This document shows, one piece after another, positions 8,025-17,570 of a stretch of DNA of 21,720 bases. Source of the DNA: Stentor coeruleus (lineage: Eukaryota; Ciliophora; Heterotrichea; Heterotrichida; Stentoridae). Location of the stretch: the NCBI GenBank assembly GCA_001970955.1, contig MPUH01001183.1, forward strand, positions 1 through 21,720, given 5' to 3'. The notes below the pieces were generated by a model. The model was given only the letters and a program-made list of their open reading frames with translations. It did no database searches and was not told the origin of the DNA. Made by a program: the position numbers and the translations under genes. How positions within the stretch are numbered: the stretch's first letter is position 1; the number at the start of each line of letters is the position of its first letter.

Positions 8025-9127
8025 ATTTTTACTTATTTAATATATTAGCATTTACTAGTTATTGTTTTATAATATTAAATTATAAAGGATTTTAAATCCT
8101 GAGAGGTTTTTGAAGGAAGGGATATGAGAAAAAACTATTTGTTGGATAGAATGATATATAAAAATATTTGTTTTTATGTTGGTGTATTGGATATAATGGA
8201 TTGTGGATTATGAGAAATGATGGAGTTTCATGTTGTGGTTTATGTTGCTGGTGGTTTGAGAAAAGGATTATGTTTTTATTGAGATATGTAAATTTTGAAT
8301 ATGTGAAAGAGTATTTTCGGATAAAAATCTTAGAAAATAAAGATAGAGTTTGTGATAAGTATATAGAGTAGTTTAGGATTATAGTAATTGATAATATTTT
8401 TAATAACTTTAAGCCTAAATGAAATTTAGGTGTGTTGATTAAGATGAAGACAGATTTAACTAAAAAACTGAAAGAAAAAAAATTTTTGGAGAATTATAGT
8501 CTAGGTGAATAATGGCAATGTAAGTTTTGATATAGAAATTTAAAATTAGACATAGTGATATATATTAAAGAGAGATATCAATAAATTTCAGCTACATATG
8601 TATTAGTTTTGATTTTTATGCTTTAATAATATAGATTCTGATAGATTACCTGATTTTGAGTTGAAAAAAGTTGTCTATTGAGGTGGGATAAAAATTTGTC
8701 TTTTTTTGCAATTTTTGGTAGACGTTAAGATTGTTCTTTAGATTTACAAACCCTAGACATCCTCATCCTTGTAAATTCTATAAAATATCATTAGCCCCCT
8801 TCTTTTATTTATATGGTAATTTACTAAATGCATGCACATATCTTGTATATTTATGTGCATAGATACGAAAGCTTTAGTATTCAATCTCACTAAACCTTAA
8901 TTATGTATATAAATAATTAAAAGGTTGTATCCAGCCACCAACACATAAATTCTTAAATCAAACTTCAGACAATCTATAAAAAGATAATATTTTATAAGCT
9001 TTTGAGTAAAACTGTTATCTAGATCTCAAAATTAATGAAAAACCTAAAAAAATCCAGCAAAAAACTTCACAAAAAATAAAAATCTCAAGTAATTAATAAC
9101 TAAAAAACGCAAAAAATCTAATAAATT
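8025..9127. other. Intergenic region, 1.1 kb, no confident gene
   Basis: From 8025 to about 8560 the plus strand is strikingly C-poor and G-rich, the 5' flank of the minus-strand PKA-like gene. From about 8740 to 9127 it turns C-rich and G-poor, the 3' flank of the minus-strand acyl-CoA dehydrogenase gene. A 67-codon plus-strand ORF at 8168-8371 is attributed to this skew. A short coding-like run at 8444-8509 ends in TAA after 22 codons. No RNA gene or repeat recognised. Confidence 0.55.
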
Positions 9128-10303
9128 CTAATGATTATGACTAAACAAATTCTTTGCAAGTGTGTGCTTCATAATTTCATTAGTTCCTTCTATAATCTTA
9201 AGTACTCTAAGTTCTCTTAAAAGCCTTTCCATACCATAATCTCTTAAAAGTCCATATCCTCCAAACATTTGCAAGCATTCATCAGCAATTTCATAGCAAA
9301 CATCCGTTGATCTCATTTTAGCTATAGCTGTAAACATATTTTTTTCACTTATACCATTATCAACAAGTCCTGCAACATTTCTTGTTAACATACGAACTTC
9401 TGTGAGTTTTGCTAGACAATCAGCCATTCTAAACCTAAGATGTTGAAAATCTTTTAATTTTGTACTGAATTGTGATCGTTCACTCATATAAATTGAAGCT
9501 TTTTCTAATGCAAGCCATGCTCCTCCAAGTGCACATGCTGCTATTGTTAATCGACCACCTTCAAGACCTTTCATTGCAATTTTCATACCTTCACCTATGT
9601 TTCCTAGAAGATTATCTTTTGATACTATAACGTTATCGAAATTAACCATTTGGGTTGGTTGAGTTCTCCAACCTAATTTGTCTTCTTTTTTACCAAATGA
9701 GAGACCAGGAGTCCCTTTTTCTACTATAAAGCAAGAGACTTGTCTAGGATGAGTTTTAAGCATGACAAAATATAAATCACTTGCTTCTCCTCCACTAATA
9801 AAAGATTTTGACCCATTAATAACATAAGATGATCCTTCTTGTTTAGCATTTGTTAACATTGCTCCAGCATCACTTCCACTTCCTGCTTCTGTAAGACAAT
9901 AACTAGTCAATAGTTCAAACTTACATATTTTTTCCTGCCACTTTTTTCTTTGAGATTCACTTCCAAAACTATCTAATAATCCACAGCACATATTGTGAAT
10001 GCTAATATAAGATGCTGTACTTATACATCCACGTGATAAAGCTTCAAGTATTAATGTTGCTTCTAACTTACCTAAACCAGTTCCTCCATATTCATCTCTT
10101 GTGTAAATCCCCCCAAAGCCAAGTTCACCAGCTTTTCTTAGTTTGTCTATAGGGAAATGCCCAGTTTTGTCCCAGTTACAAGCATGAGGAGCGAGCTCTT
10201 TTTCAGCAAAATCTAATGCTAAAGCTTGAAATGATATTTGGTCCTCAGTGAGACCAAAAGTCCCAGATAGTAGGCTAATTCTTCTTGTAGCAAATTTCAG
10301 CAT
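9128..10303 (-). CDS. Mitochondrial acyl-CoA dehydrogenase, isobutyryl-CoA type
   Basis: A 391-residue FAD flavoenzyme that would oxidise an acyl-CoA to its enoyl-CoA, passing electrons to ETF. It most resembles ACAD8, isobutyryl-CoA dehydrogenase of valine breakdown: STASYISIHNMC (95-106), YCLTEAGSGSD (135-145), VEKGTPGLSFGKKE (194-207) and QMFGGYG (345-351) all match that subfamily as I know it. The catalytic base is Glu372 in IEGTNEI, the usual ACAD position. The N-terminus MLKFATRRISLLSGTF is a plausible mitochondrial targeting peptide, supporting the chosen ATG. Length is normal for the family and no domain is missing. Substrate choice between isobutyryl-CoA and other short branched acyl-CoAs is inference from similarity. 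No other valine-pathway gene is nearby. Family secure, subfamily likely. Confidence 0.93.
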   Translation of the reverse strand: MLKFATRRISLLSGTFGLTEDQISFQALALDFAEKELAPHACNWDKTGHFPIDKLRKAGELGFGGIYTRDEYGGTGLGKLEATLILEALSRGCISTASYISIHNMCCGLLDSFGSESQRKKWQEKICKFELLTSYCLTEAGSGSDAGAMLTNAKQEGSSYVINGSKSFISGGEASDLYFVMLKTHPRQVSCFIVEKGTPGLSFGKKEDKLGWRTQPTQMVNFDNVIVSKDNLLGNIGEGMKIAMKGLEGGRLTIAACALGGAWLALEKASIYMSERSQFSTKLKDFQHLRFRMADCLAKLTEVRMLTRNVAGLVDNGISEKNMFTAIAKMRSTDVCYEIADECLQMFGGYGLLRDYGMERLLRELRVLKIIEGTNEIMKHTLAKNLFSHNH

Positions 10304-10658
10304 ATTCTTATAAAATACTGAGGAATTAAAAGAAAATTGAAGTTTATGGATTTTATATGGGTATCTTATTTAGGATATAATAATAGTTTTTATTAGACCT
10401 TTTTTTTAATATGATATCTGCCTTAGCGTCGATTTTATCTTGGAGAATTTTCACTTGAGCTTCGACTTTTTTCAGAAAAAACCCCTGATTTTAAGAGGCT
10501 GGCTTAATACACTTAATAAGAAGCATTGGAACTTTTTGACAGTGCTTCGATTGATGTCAGAGACTTTTTTTAGACAGATTTCTGAGGATAAAAGGACTAT
10601 TTTGCCAAGTTATTTTCAGAGTGCACGCTTTTAATTGAAGATTTGCGTGCGAAAGTTG

Positions 10659-10815
10659 ATGTCTCGGTGTAGTCATCGTCTATTAGCTCACTTCTTTGGA
10701 CTCGTCTAGCTGATCAACGCTTTGGGAAGTTTTATANATGTCTCGGTGTAGTCATCGTCTATTAGCTCACTTCTTTGGACTCGTTTAGCTGATCAACGCT
10801 TTGGGAAGTTTTATA
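10659..10815. repeat. 78-nt tandem duplication with N at the junction
   Basis: Copy 1 is 10659-10736 and copy 2 is 10738-10815, both running from atgtctcgg to agttttata. They differ at one base (C at 10706, T at 10785). The only ambiguous base in the window, N, sits exactly between them at 10737. This is what two overlapping contigs look like when joined without merging, so it is more likely an assembly artefact or two alleles placed in series than a true repeat. Confidence 0.9.
10737..10737. other. Ambiguous base (N), likely assembly join
   Basis: The single N in the window, at the exact boundary between the two 78-base copies. If the base were g, as precedes copy 1, the period would be a perfect 79. 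Confidence 0.9.
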
Positions 10816-10843
10816 AGAGTTAAACGAATTTTATTAATTTCAT

Positions 10844-11124
10844 AAAATCATGGGGAAATTTTATGGATTTCAGGTATATTTATAGATTTTCTATATAAAA
10901 TAATGAATAATTTCAAATTCCCCACAAGACTTACTTTTTATTCCTAAATGCACTTAATATCCTTCAAATTTTCCTCAAAACCTTACTTTTTTCTAATTTC
11001 TCTGATAAAAACAACAATTTCCTACCTTTATACCTCTAAAAATCTTCATTAAAAAATTATATAAAAGTTTGTGTATAGCATATTTCTATTAAGCTCTAAA
11101 TACGAAAATAAATAGGAAATAGAA
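10844..11124. other. Intergenic 5' flank of the exportin-1 gene
   Basis: AT-rich. From about 10905 the plus strand is C-rich and nearly G-free, the typical 5' flank seen before the other genes here; it probably holds the exportin-1 promoter and leader. No defined element can be assigned. Confidence 0.5.
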
Positions 11125-14100
11125 ATGTCAAACTTACCATATCTTGATCCAAACGCGGCTTTTACTAAAGATTCAGTTCTAGTTCTTGACACATTAGTTT
11201 CAGCAATGAGTAATTCTAATCCTGGTGAAAGGAACTACTCAGTCCAAGCGCTAAAAGAAATCAAAGAGCATCACAATCTGTGGATCCATGTTGACACTAT
11301 TATAGAAAACGCGAAAAACCCTGATACCAAGTTTTTTGCCCTTTCAATACTAGAACACGTGATTTCCACTGCATGGAATGCAGTGCCTGTAGACCAGAAA
11401 ACAGGGATCAAAAATTACATAGTAAGACTAGTAATTGATAACACTTCTACCCAAGCTTCCTCTCATTTCCTAAACAAACTAAACATGGTGCTTGTCCAAA
11501 TTGTAAAGCGCGAGTGGACAACGACCTGGCGAACTTTCATCCCAGAAATTTGTAGCGCGTCCAAAAGTAGTCAGCCCTTATGCGAAAATACAATGAACCT
11601 ACTCAAACTCCTAAGTGAGGAAATCTTCTCAGAATCTAACAACATGAACTCGAATCAAAAAGCCCAACTAAAAACCACAATGAACGAAGAGTTCAGTAAT
11701 ATTTACGAACTCTGTGACTGGGTATTAAAAACCGCAATAAAACATCCAGGTGCAGTTCAAATATCTTTAATAAAAGCATGTTTATCAACATTAGCCGCAT
11801 TTCTCGAATGGGTTCCTCCAGTTCACATCTATTCAGGAGATTTTCTAAAATTCATGATGGATAATTATCTTGACAACATACAATTTCGAACCTTAACTTT
11901 AGAATGTTTAACTGAAGTTGCAGGGATAACAATGGATGTTTTACCTAATGACCCACATTTTGGCGTATATAGTACAGCAGTTTTAAACCTTATTATTAGT
12001 TCAGTAGGGAAACTATCAATGCATTATCCACCAAAAACTACAAATTTCGCTGTACTTCATACTTCATATGATTCAGCTAATCAACTTATCCTTAAAAATT
12101 TCTCTCAACATCTAGCTTTGTTTTTCTTAGCATATACACAAAACCATTTATCACTTATAGAAAAAATTATCCAATCAAACTCAATTTCTGATTCTGAACA
12201 ACAGATAATAATCCAAGCATTGACTGGTTTATTTGCTTATATGATATCATTGACGAGTTATCCTGAAGATGAGATTTTTAAAATATGTTGTGATTTTTGG
12301 CACAATTTGGCTAAACATTTATATGAACAAAAAGGTTTGGATTGGCTTGGAAATAAACTTTGGAACGCGATTTATAGAGAAGCGATTAATGAAGCTAAAA
12401 ATTTACTTATACCAAAAATGGCCAAACCTACTGAAGTTTTGGTTTCAGTAGATGAATATGGGAATACAATTAGAGAAACTGTTCAAGATACTGAGACTGT
12501 AGCTTTATATGAACTTATGAGAGAAACACTTATTTATTTGACAAATATCGACCCTGAGGAAACAGAACTTATTATTATGAAGAAAATGGCTAAACAAATG
12601 GATGGAAGCGAATGGTCATGGACTAAAGTTTCTAGTCTAGCTTATGCAATTGGGTCTATAGCTGGAGCTATGAATGAAAATCATGAGAAAAGATTTTTAA
12701 TACATGTTATAAGAGACCTTTTAACTTTATGTGAAGGTAAAAGAGGAAAGGAAAATAAAGCAGTTGTAGCGACTAATATCATGTATGTAGTCATGCAATA
12801 TCCTAGGTTTTTACTTAGTCATTGGAATTTTTTAAAAACTGTAGTCAAAAAACTTTTTGAATTCATGCATGAAGCGCATCCTGGGATCAAAGATATGAGC
12901 GTTGATACCTTTTTGCGTATTGCTCAAAACTGTGGGGCTGAGTTCATTCGTATACATGAGTCCGAGGACCAGCGTGAGCCGTTTATTTTCGAAATAATCC
13001 GAGGTTTGTCATCAACAATATCAGACCTTGAAAACCATCAAAAACTAGTGTTTTATCAATGTTTAGGGCAGATATTAAGCAATTTATATTCAGAACAAGA
13101 ACTTAATTATCATATAACTGGAGCATTAAAGCTTGTCCAAGAACAATGGGAAAAGACTTTAAATCATATAAGTACTAATATTCAAGCAATGCAAGATTTA
13201 GAAGTTTCACGTTCACTTGCTTTTTGTGTTAAAGCTAATGAGAGTTTTTGTCAGACCCTAGGGCATTTTTACTATATACAACTGAACAATATTTTCAATA
13301 GCTTAATACAAGTTTATACAACTTATAGTCAATATATAACCTCACAAATTGCGACAAATGGTCCTGTTATATTAAATCATGCATATATAGTAAATGCTAG
13401 ATCAGTAAAAAAACGCATATTAAATCTCTTATGTACATATACAAAAGCATGTAAAATGGGCCAAATTATTATAGAAAACTACTTACAAGTTATATTAAAT
13501 GCTGTTCTTGGGGATTTCGTCAATAATTCAATTGAGCTAAGAGAAGCTGAAGTTATAACTCTGACTGCAGATCTTACAAATCAATTAGAAAAAGGTATTT
13601 TACCTTATATGGAAATTATCCTTGGCCCATTTTTAGATAGTGTACTTAATATGCTAGTCCAAGATTTCACAACTTTTCCTGAACATCGACATAGTTTTTT
13701 TGAAATGCTCAAAGCTGTGACCGCTCATTGTTTCCAAGCTCTTTTACAAATGCCTTTAGAAAGGTTTAAAATTGCTGTAGATACTGTGCTTTGGGCTAGT
13801 AAACATAATAGTACGTCACATGCTGAACTTGGATTATTAACTTTAAAGCAAATCCTTGACAATTTGTTAGCAGTCGAGACTTCAGGGTATTTTTATCAGC
13901 ATTTTTATATGTATATCCTAACAGAAATCCTAGCAATATCAACTGATAGTTCACATTTGCCTAATTTTAAACATCATACGTTTATTCTTGGGCATTTGTT
14001 TTGTTTAGTTGAAACTGGGCTTATACAAGTTCCTTTAGCTGATGGGATTAATAACCCTGAAGGAAATAAAACTTTTGTTATAAATCAATTAACTGGGATT

Positions 14101-14340
14101 TTGACGACTAATTTTACTAATATGAACTCTGTGCAAATTGAAGCTTTTGTTTTGGCGCTATTTAATAGATGTCAAGATCATGGGGAATTTAAAAGCACGT
14201 TAAGAGACTTTTTAGTGACGAGTAAAGAAATTGCTGTAGACAACCCTGCGTTTTATGCTGATGATAGGGATAAGGAACTTGCTGAAGCAACAAGGAAGAA
14301 AAGTTTGGTCCCTGGGTTATTGCCTGGTAGTCATTATTAA
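11125..14340 (+). CDS. XPO1: Exportin-1 / CRM1 nuclear export receptor
   Basis: A 1071-residue HEAT-repeat karyopherin, full length for the family. With RanGTP it binds leucine-rich export signals and carries proteins and some RNPs out through nuclear pores. Recognisable stretches include the N-terminal importin-beta-like region (HHNLWIHVDTIIENAKNPDTK), KLNMVLVQIVKREW, and the highly conserved NES-groove region (IRDLLTLCEGKRGKENKA, then NIMYVVMQYPRFLLSHW and FLKTVVKKLFEFMHEAHPG). The C-terminal HEAT repeats match too (FPEHRHSFFEMLKAVTAHCF). Cys536 in TLCEGKRGK corresponds to human Cys528, the residue alkylated by leptomycin B. Start: first ATG after an upstream G-poor leader. The frame is open throughout; a 16-base GT-AG match at 13390-13405 is retained because its translation aligns with the family. 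The gene converges on the LRR gene with a 59-base gap. Unambiguous. Confidence 0.98.
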   Translation: MSNLPYLDPNAAFTKDSVLVLDTLVSAMSNSNPGERNYSVQALKEIKEHHNLWIHVDTIIENAKNPDTKFFALSILEHVISTAWNAVPVDQKTGIKNYIVRLVIDNTSTQASSHFLNKLNMVLVQIVKREWTTTWRTFIPEICSASKSSQPLCENTMNLLKLLSEEIFSESNNMNSNQKAQLKTTMNEEFSNIYELCDWVLKTAIKHPGAVQISLIKACLSTLAAFLEWVPPVHIYSGDFLKFMMDNYLDNIQFRTLTLECLTEVAGITMDVLPNDPHFGVYSTAVLNLIISSVGKLSMHYPPKTTNFAVLHTSYDSANQLILKNFSQHLALFFLAYTQNHLSLIEKIIQSNSISDSEQQIIIQALTGLFAYMISLTSYPEDEIFKICCDFWHNLAKHLYEQKGLDWLGNKLWNAIYREAINEAKNLLIPKMAKPTEVLVSVDEYGNTIRETVQDTETVALYELMRETLIYLTNIDPEETELIIMKKMAKQMDGSEWSWTKVSSLAYAIGSIAGAMNENHEKRFLIHVIRDLLTLCEGKRGKENKAVVATNIMYVVMQYPRFLLSHWNFLKTVVKKLFEFMHEAHPGIKDMSVDTFLRIAQNCGAEFIRIHESEDQREPFIFEIIRGLSSTISDLENHQKLVFYQCLGQILSNLYSEQELNYHITGALKLVQEQWEKTLNHISTNIQAMQDLEVSRSLAFCVKANESFCQTLGHFYYIQLNNIFNSLIQVYTTYSQYITSQIATNGPVILNHAYIVNARSVKKRILNLLCTYTKACKMGQIIIENYLQVILNAVLGDFVNNSIELREAEVITLTADLTNQLEKGILPYMEIILGPFLDSVLNMLVQDFTTFPEHRHSFFEMLKAVTAHCFQALLQMPLERFKIAVDTVLWASKHNSTSHAELGLLTLKQILDNLLAVETSGYFYQHFYMYILTEILAISTDSSHLPNFKHHTFILGHLFCLVETGLIQVPLADGINNPEGNKTFVINQLTGILTTNFTNMNSVQIEAFVLALFNRCQDHGEFKSTLRDFLVTSKEIAVDNPAFYADDRDKELAEATRKKSLVPGLLPGSHY

Positions 14341-14399
14341 CTAGATTAGTTTTCTTTTTTTTGATGTTTTTGAAGTAAATTTTTTTTTCCATAATTAAA

Positions 14400-16949
14400 T
14401 TAGTTAGTCTGTTTTAGTCTATACATCAAATTGAAAAAAGTTTCATCGTCTGGATATTTATATGATTGAATAAAACTGGGTTCGCATATGTTTAGGAGTT
14501 TAGGCATTATTCCTTCGATTTTGCTTCTAAGATTTTTCCCATCATGCTGATTAGCTACTCTTGTTATAGCTTCTAAGAACTCAATAAATGACATTTCTAA
14601 ATGCCGAGTTTTATTAAGATAATCACTCTGAGTTATCATCGACCTATTATAACAAACATCAGCTTCTCTAATAGTAAAATGTTCATTTATCAACTTAGCA
14701 TCAATACACAAGTTTCGAAATTCATTAAGACTCATATACAAATCTTGAAGAGTTTCTTTTAAACTATACTTTTTATAAACATATTCAAGTAATGGTTTAT
14801 AAGCTTTAAGTATATAATCTATATTCTCAGTCATATACTCTTCTAATCTCCAGGTATTAGTATTGTATTTATTTAGAAAAATCTCAATATTATCAGCAAA
14901 TAGTGTCATTATTGCTTCGATTATATTTGACGTAACTTTATTTCTTATGAATTTATCATTAGCAATTCTTATAATTATTTCTAAGAACTCATATCGACAA
15001 AGCCCATAATCTGCGTTTTTTGCTTGAGTTTTATCTTTCCTTGAAACAACACCCCAGTTAGCATTTAAATCATTTAAGGTAAATGAATTGTCGATAAATT
15101 TTGATTGATTTAAAAAGTCGTTTAAAATGTTGAAATCTATTGCAAAAATTTCATTTACAGATAGGGCTGAGAGGGTTTTATAAGCTTCTAATAACAAGTC
15201 GTATTTTTTACGGATAAAAGATTTTAGTTCTTCTTTTTGAAGGTCTTCTTTGATAATATTAGAAAGTTTTAAGTTTAACCAATCGAACTCAAAGCATTCG
15301 GTTCTAAGTTCGATAGTGTCGATAATATATTCAGCAAAAATACTTATTGGGATACTCCAAGGTATTTTCTCATATTCTAAAGAAGAAGATGAGTCTTCAA
15401 TAATTTCCCTAGCTTGAGTATCAAAAAGATCTTTAGAACTACATTCTTGACCAGTAGCTTTAATAGAATTTACTATATTTATCTCTTTATAAGGACCAGA
15501 TTGTGGGATAGGGTTTTCAAGTCGACTTGTTGGATAGGATTTACTAGTAAAACAAGTCATATGGTTTGAAAAATAAAACATAATCTGTCCAGGTGGAACT
15601 ACTCTGGTAACACTTATAAAACCATTGTTATCTTTTTTCAAAGGTGTCGCTGCCCATTTATCACAGTTTAAATGTATACTTTTAGGCTCATATTTACTAT
15701 CCCCAGAAGTCCATATAAAAGTTGTTTCAATCCATTTTTCGCATATCCAACAATTTATTTTTATATGATGTTTACTTGAGTATTTGGATTTATCTAAAAT
15801 CCTATTAAAAAAATGCCCTTGTTGCATTGTTCCTTGAGTTATTTCAGAAGGATACAAGAACCCTTTAGCATCAATAAACCCTTCATTTCCAATCATATGA
15901 AGGCCAAGTATTTTGTGGTTACTTTTTATAAGCTCAGCAAAAATTTCACATTCTTGAAATGTGATGTTGTTATAAGATAAATCCACATGTAAAAGAAGAG
16001 AATTTATTTTAAAACATTTCCCTATAGCTTTGACTGTTTCCATACTGTTATCTCTTCCTAAACTGTTCCAAGAGATGTCAAGAGCTTTAAGACTATCATT
16101 TTGACTTAGACCTTCAAAGAATTCTTTTGCCCCTTCAGTTCGAATATTGTTCCAATGAAGGTCTAGGTTTCTTATTGTAGAGTTGTAGCGAAGCATTTCT
16201 TTAAGAGCTGTACAAGATAAGAAACCTAAATTGTTTTTTGCTAGGTTTAAACTATGTAAAACTTTGTTATCGGCCAGGATACGACATAGATCAAAAATTG
16301 CCTTTTCACCAATTGAAATGTTTTCTAGTTCTAAAGTTCGCAAACGTGTTTCATTGTTACTCACAATTTGTATAACTTTTTCGATAGTGACTCTTCCAAG
16401 CTTGTTTTCTGAAATGTTGATGATTTTTACCTTCTTCGAGTGGATTCCTGAGAGAATTTTCGCACAGCCTGCATCGGTTAATCGATTCGCTTTAAGATTT
16501 AAATTTGCTATTTCCTTGTACTGTTTAACACCTTTAGAAAAAGCTTCAGCGAAAGTGTCTCCCATAGAAAACATATGTATGTCTATAAGGGTGTTTGGTC
16601 CTTTTCTTCTAATAATTCCAAAAGGTTGAGGTCTCATATGAATTTTTTCGATTTCTCCTAAATAAGCTGCATGCGGGGTATCTTCAAGCTTTTCCAGTCT
16701 ATTTCTTTCTGATATAAGCGGTAGGTTAAAATACGTGTCTAAAAACTCTAATTTCGCTTCATTTCCAACTATAACACTATTCTCCAAACTTGTTGGTCTT
16801 TTGCTTTGAGAAGATGTTAAAATATTTGAAACTCGTGCTCGTGATTGAACTTCTGACATATCAGATGTGTACATTGACTTGTTCATTACCCCTAAACTTA
16901 ATCTTTTTTTATGACTTTTCAAGCTTGGTAGGTTGATGGAAAGTTTCAT
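14400..16949 (-). CDS. Large leucine-rich-repeat protein with C-terminal helical repeats
   Basis: An 849-residue protein of unassigned function. Residues 1-110 are basic and unassigned. About 145-360 is a run of ribonuclease-inhibitor-type leucine-rich repeats, with the LxLxxNxL pattern visible in IANLNLKANRLTDAG, LHSLNLAKNNLG, IRNLDLHWNNIRTEG, LKALDISWNSLG and LLHVDLSYNNIT. About 395-475 looks like a beta-rich segment (CWICEKWIETTFIW, RVVPPGQIMFYFSNH) reminiscent of carbohydrate-binding or immunoglobulin-like folds; that is a guess. The C-terminal 300 residues are helical and hold two similar segments, CRYEFLEIIIRIAND (651-665) and MSFIEFLEAITRVANQ (786-801), perhaps a duplicated unit distantly like EF-hand helices, but without a clear calcium loop. 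Such LRR proteins are common in ciliates, often in cilia or cortex; location here is unknown. The frame is intact. Confidence 0.88.
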   Translation of the reverse strand: MKLSINLPSLKSHKKRLSLGVMNKSMYTSDMSEVQSRARVSNILTSSQSKRPTSLENSVIVGNEAKLEFLDTYFNLPLISERNRLEKLEDTPHAAYLGEIEKIHMRPQPFGIIRRKGPNTLIDIHMFSMGDTFAEAFSKGVKQYKEIANLNLKANRLTDAGCAKILSGIHSKKVKIINISENKLGRVTIEKVIQIVSNNETRLRTLELENISIGEKAIFDLCRILADNKVLHSLNLAKNNLGFLSCTALKEMLRYNSTIRNLDLHWNNIRTEGAKEFFEGLSQNDSLKALDISWNSLGRDNSMETVKAIGKCFKINSLLLHVDLSYNNITFQECEIFAELIKSNHKILGLHMIGNEGFIDAKGFLYPSEITQGTMQQGHFFNRILDKSKYSSKHHIKINCWICEKWIETTFIWTSGDSKYEPKSIHLNCDKWAATPLKKDNNGFISVTRVVPPGQIMFYFSNHMTCFTSKSYPTSRLENPIPQSGPYKEINIVNSIKATGQECSSKDLFDTQAREIIEDSSSSLEYEKIPWSIPISIFAEYIIDTIELRTECFEFDWLNLKLSNIIKEDLQKEELKSFIRKKYDLLLEAYKTLSALSVNEIFAIDFNILNDFLNQSKFIDNSFTLNDLNANWGVVSRKDKTQAKNADYGLCRYEFLEIIIRIANDKFIRNKVTSNIIEAIMTLFADNIEIFLNKYNTNTWRLEEYMTENIDYILKAYKPLLEYVYKKYSLKETLQDLYMSLNEFRNLCIDAKLINEHFTIREADVCYNRSMITQSDYLNKTRHLEMSFIEFLEAITRVANQHDGKNLRSKIEGIMPKLLNICEPSFIQSYKYPDDETFFNLMYRLKQTN

Positions 16950-17570
16950 TATTTAATATTCAAACTGTACTTAAAATTAAGTTATAAAGTCTAAAATATT
17001 TTTAATTAATTCAACATAAGTTCAGAGTTGATTGTTATAAATAAAATTTTATATGATTTATAATTTAAATAGACTAGGTAAAAAATGGATGATAATAAGA
17101 ATGATATGTAAATAATTATAATTAAATGCTTTTTAAGATAAAGTTTTTGGTTTAATGTTGCAAATATTTTGATTAAGATTTTTATGGAATTAGTTTATGC
17201 TCTCTTTATTATAATTACCACACTAATACATAATTAAAGCTGATTTACTTAAAAAAATTATTTAAATCTAGCAACTTTGAATATTATCATGTTTTAAATA
17301 TTATTCCTAAAATGCCTTATCCCCATTTCACACTTTTTAATCCAAAACACAACTCTCATTAAATTAAAATCATCAACATAAAACTCATACAAAATAATTC
17401 TATTAAAAATCAAACCTCTCCAAAAAATTTTTAGCAATTTCCAATATTCACATACAAAATCTATATTCATCAAAGCATTAATCTATCCTTTCTCTATCAT
17501 AAATCTCAAAATTTCACAAACCCAACTTTTATCTTCCCAAATATCGATTAAAATAAAATTTCTAATTAAA
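16950..17570. other. Divergent promoter region, LRR and NEK genes
   Basis: About 620 bases between divergent genes. The plus strand is G over C from about 17020 to 17200 (flank of the minus-strand LRR gene) and then strongly C over G from about 17300 to 17570 (flank of NEK). The switch near 17200-17300 probably marks the divide between the two promoters. No ORF, repeat or RNA gene recognised. Confidence 0.6.

Larger units (their letters stand above)
10353..10843 (-). pseudogene. Broken gene remnant, serine-rich then coiled-coil
   Basis: Reading the minus strand from an ATG at 10843, with the duplicated unit counted once, gives a coding-like frame broken by seven stops (five TAA, one TAG, one TGA) and one apparent frameshift at a run of T on that strand near 10475-10481. 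Between stops it reads as real protein: a central run with RSELIDDDYTETSTFARKSS, then KKSLTSIEALSKSSNASY, and after the frameshift LKKVEAQVKILQDKIDAKAD, a likely coiled coil. GC content is higher than in the flanks and close to the coding regions. Every stop could come from CAA, CAG or CGA by one C-to-T change. No 15/16-base intron restores the frame. It lies just upstream of the acyl-CoA dehydrogenase gene, same strand. No family recognised. It could be a pseudogene or sequence from an organism with a different code. Confidence 0.5.

Noticed and set aside
8168..8371. 67-codon plus-strand ORF
   Set aside because: It lies in the C-poor 5' flank of the minus-strand kinase, where stops are scarce by composition; the product is Trp/Cys/Gly-rich with no domain.
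13390..13405. A 16-base GT-AG match inside exportin-1
   Set aside because: Removing it would shift the frame, and its translation aligns with CRM1 family sequence.
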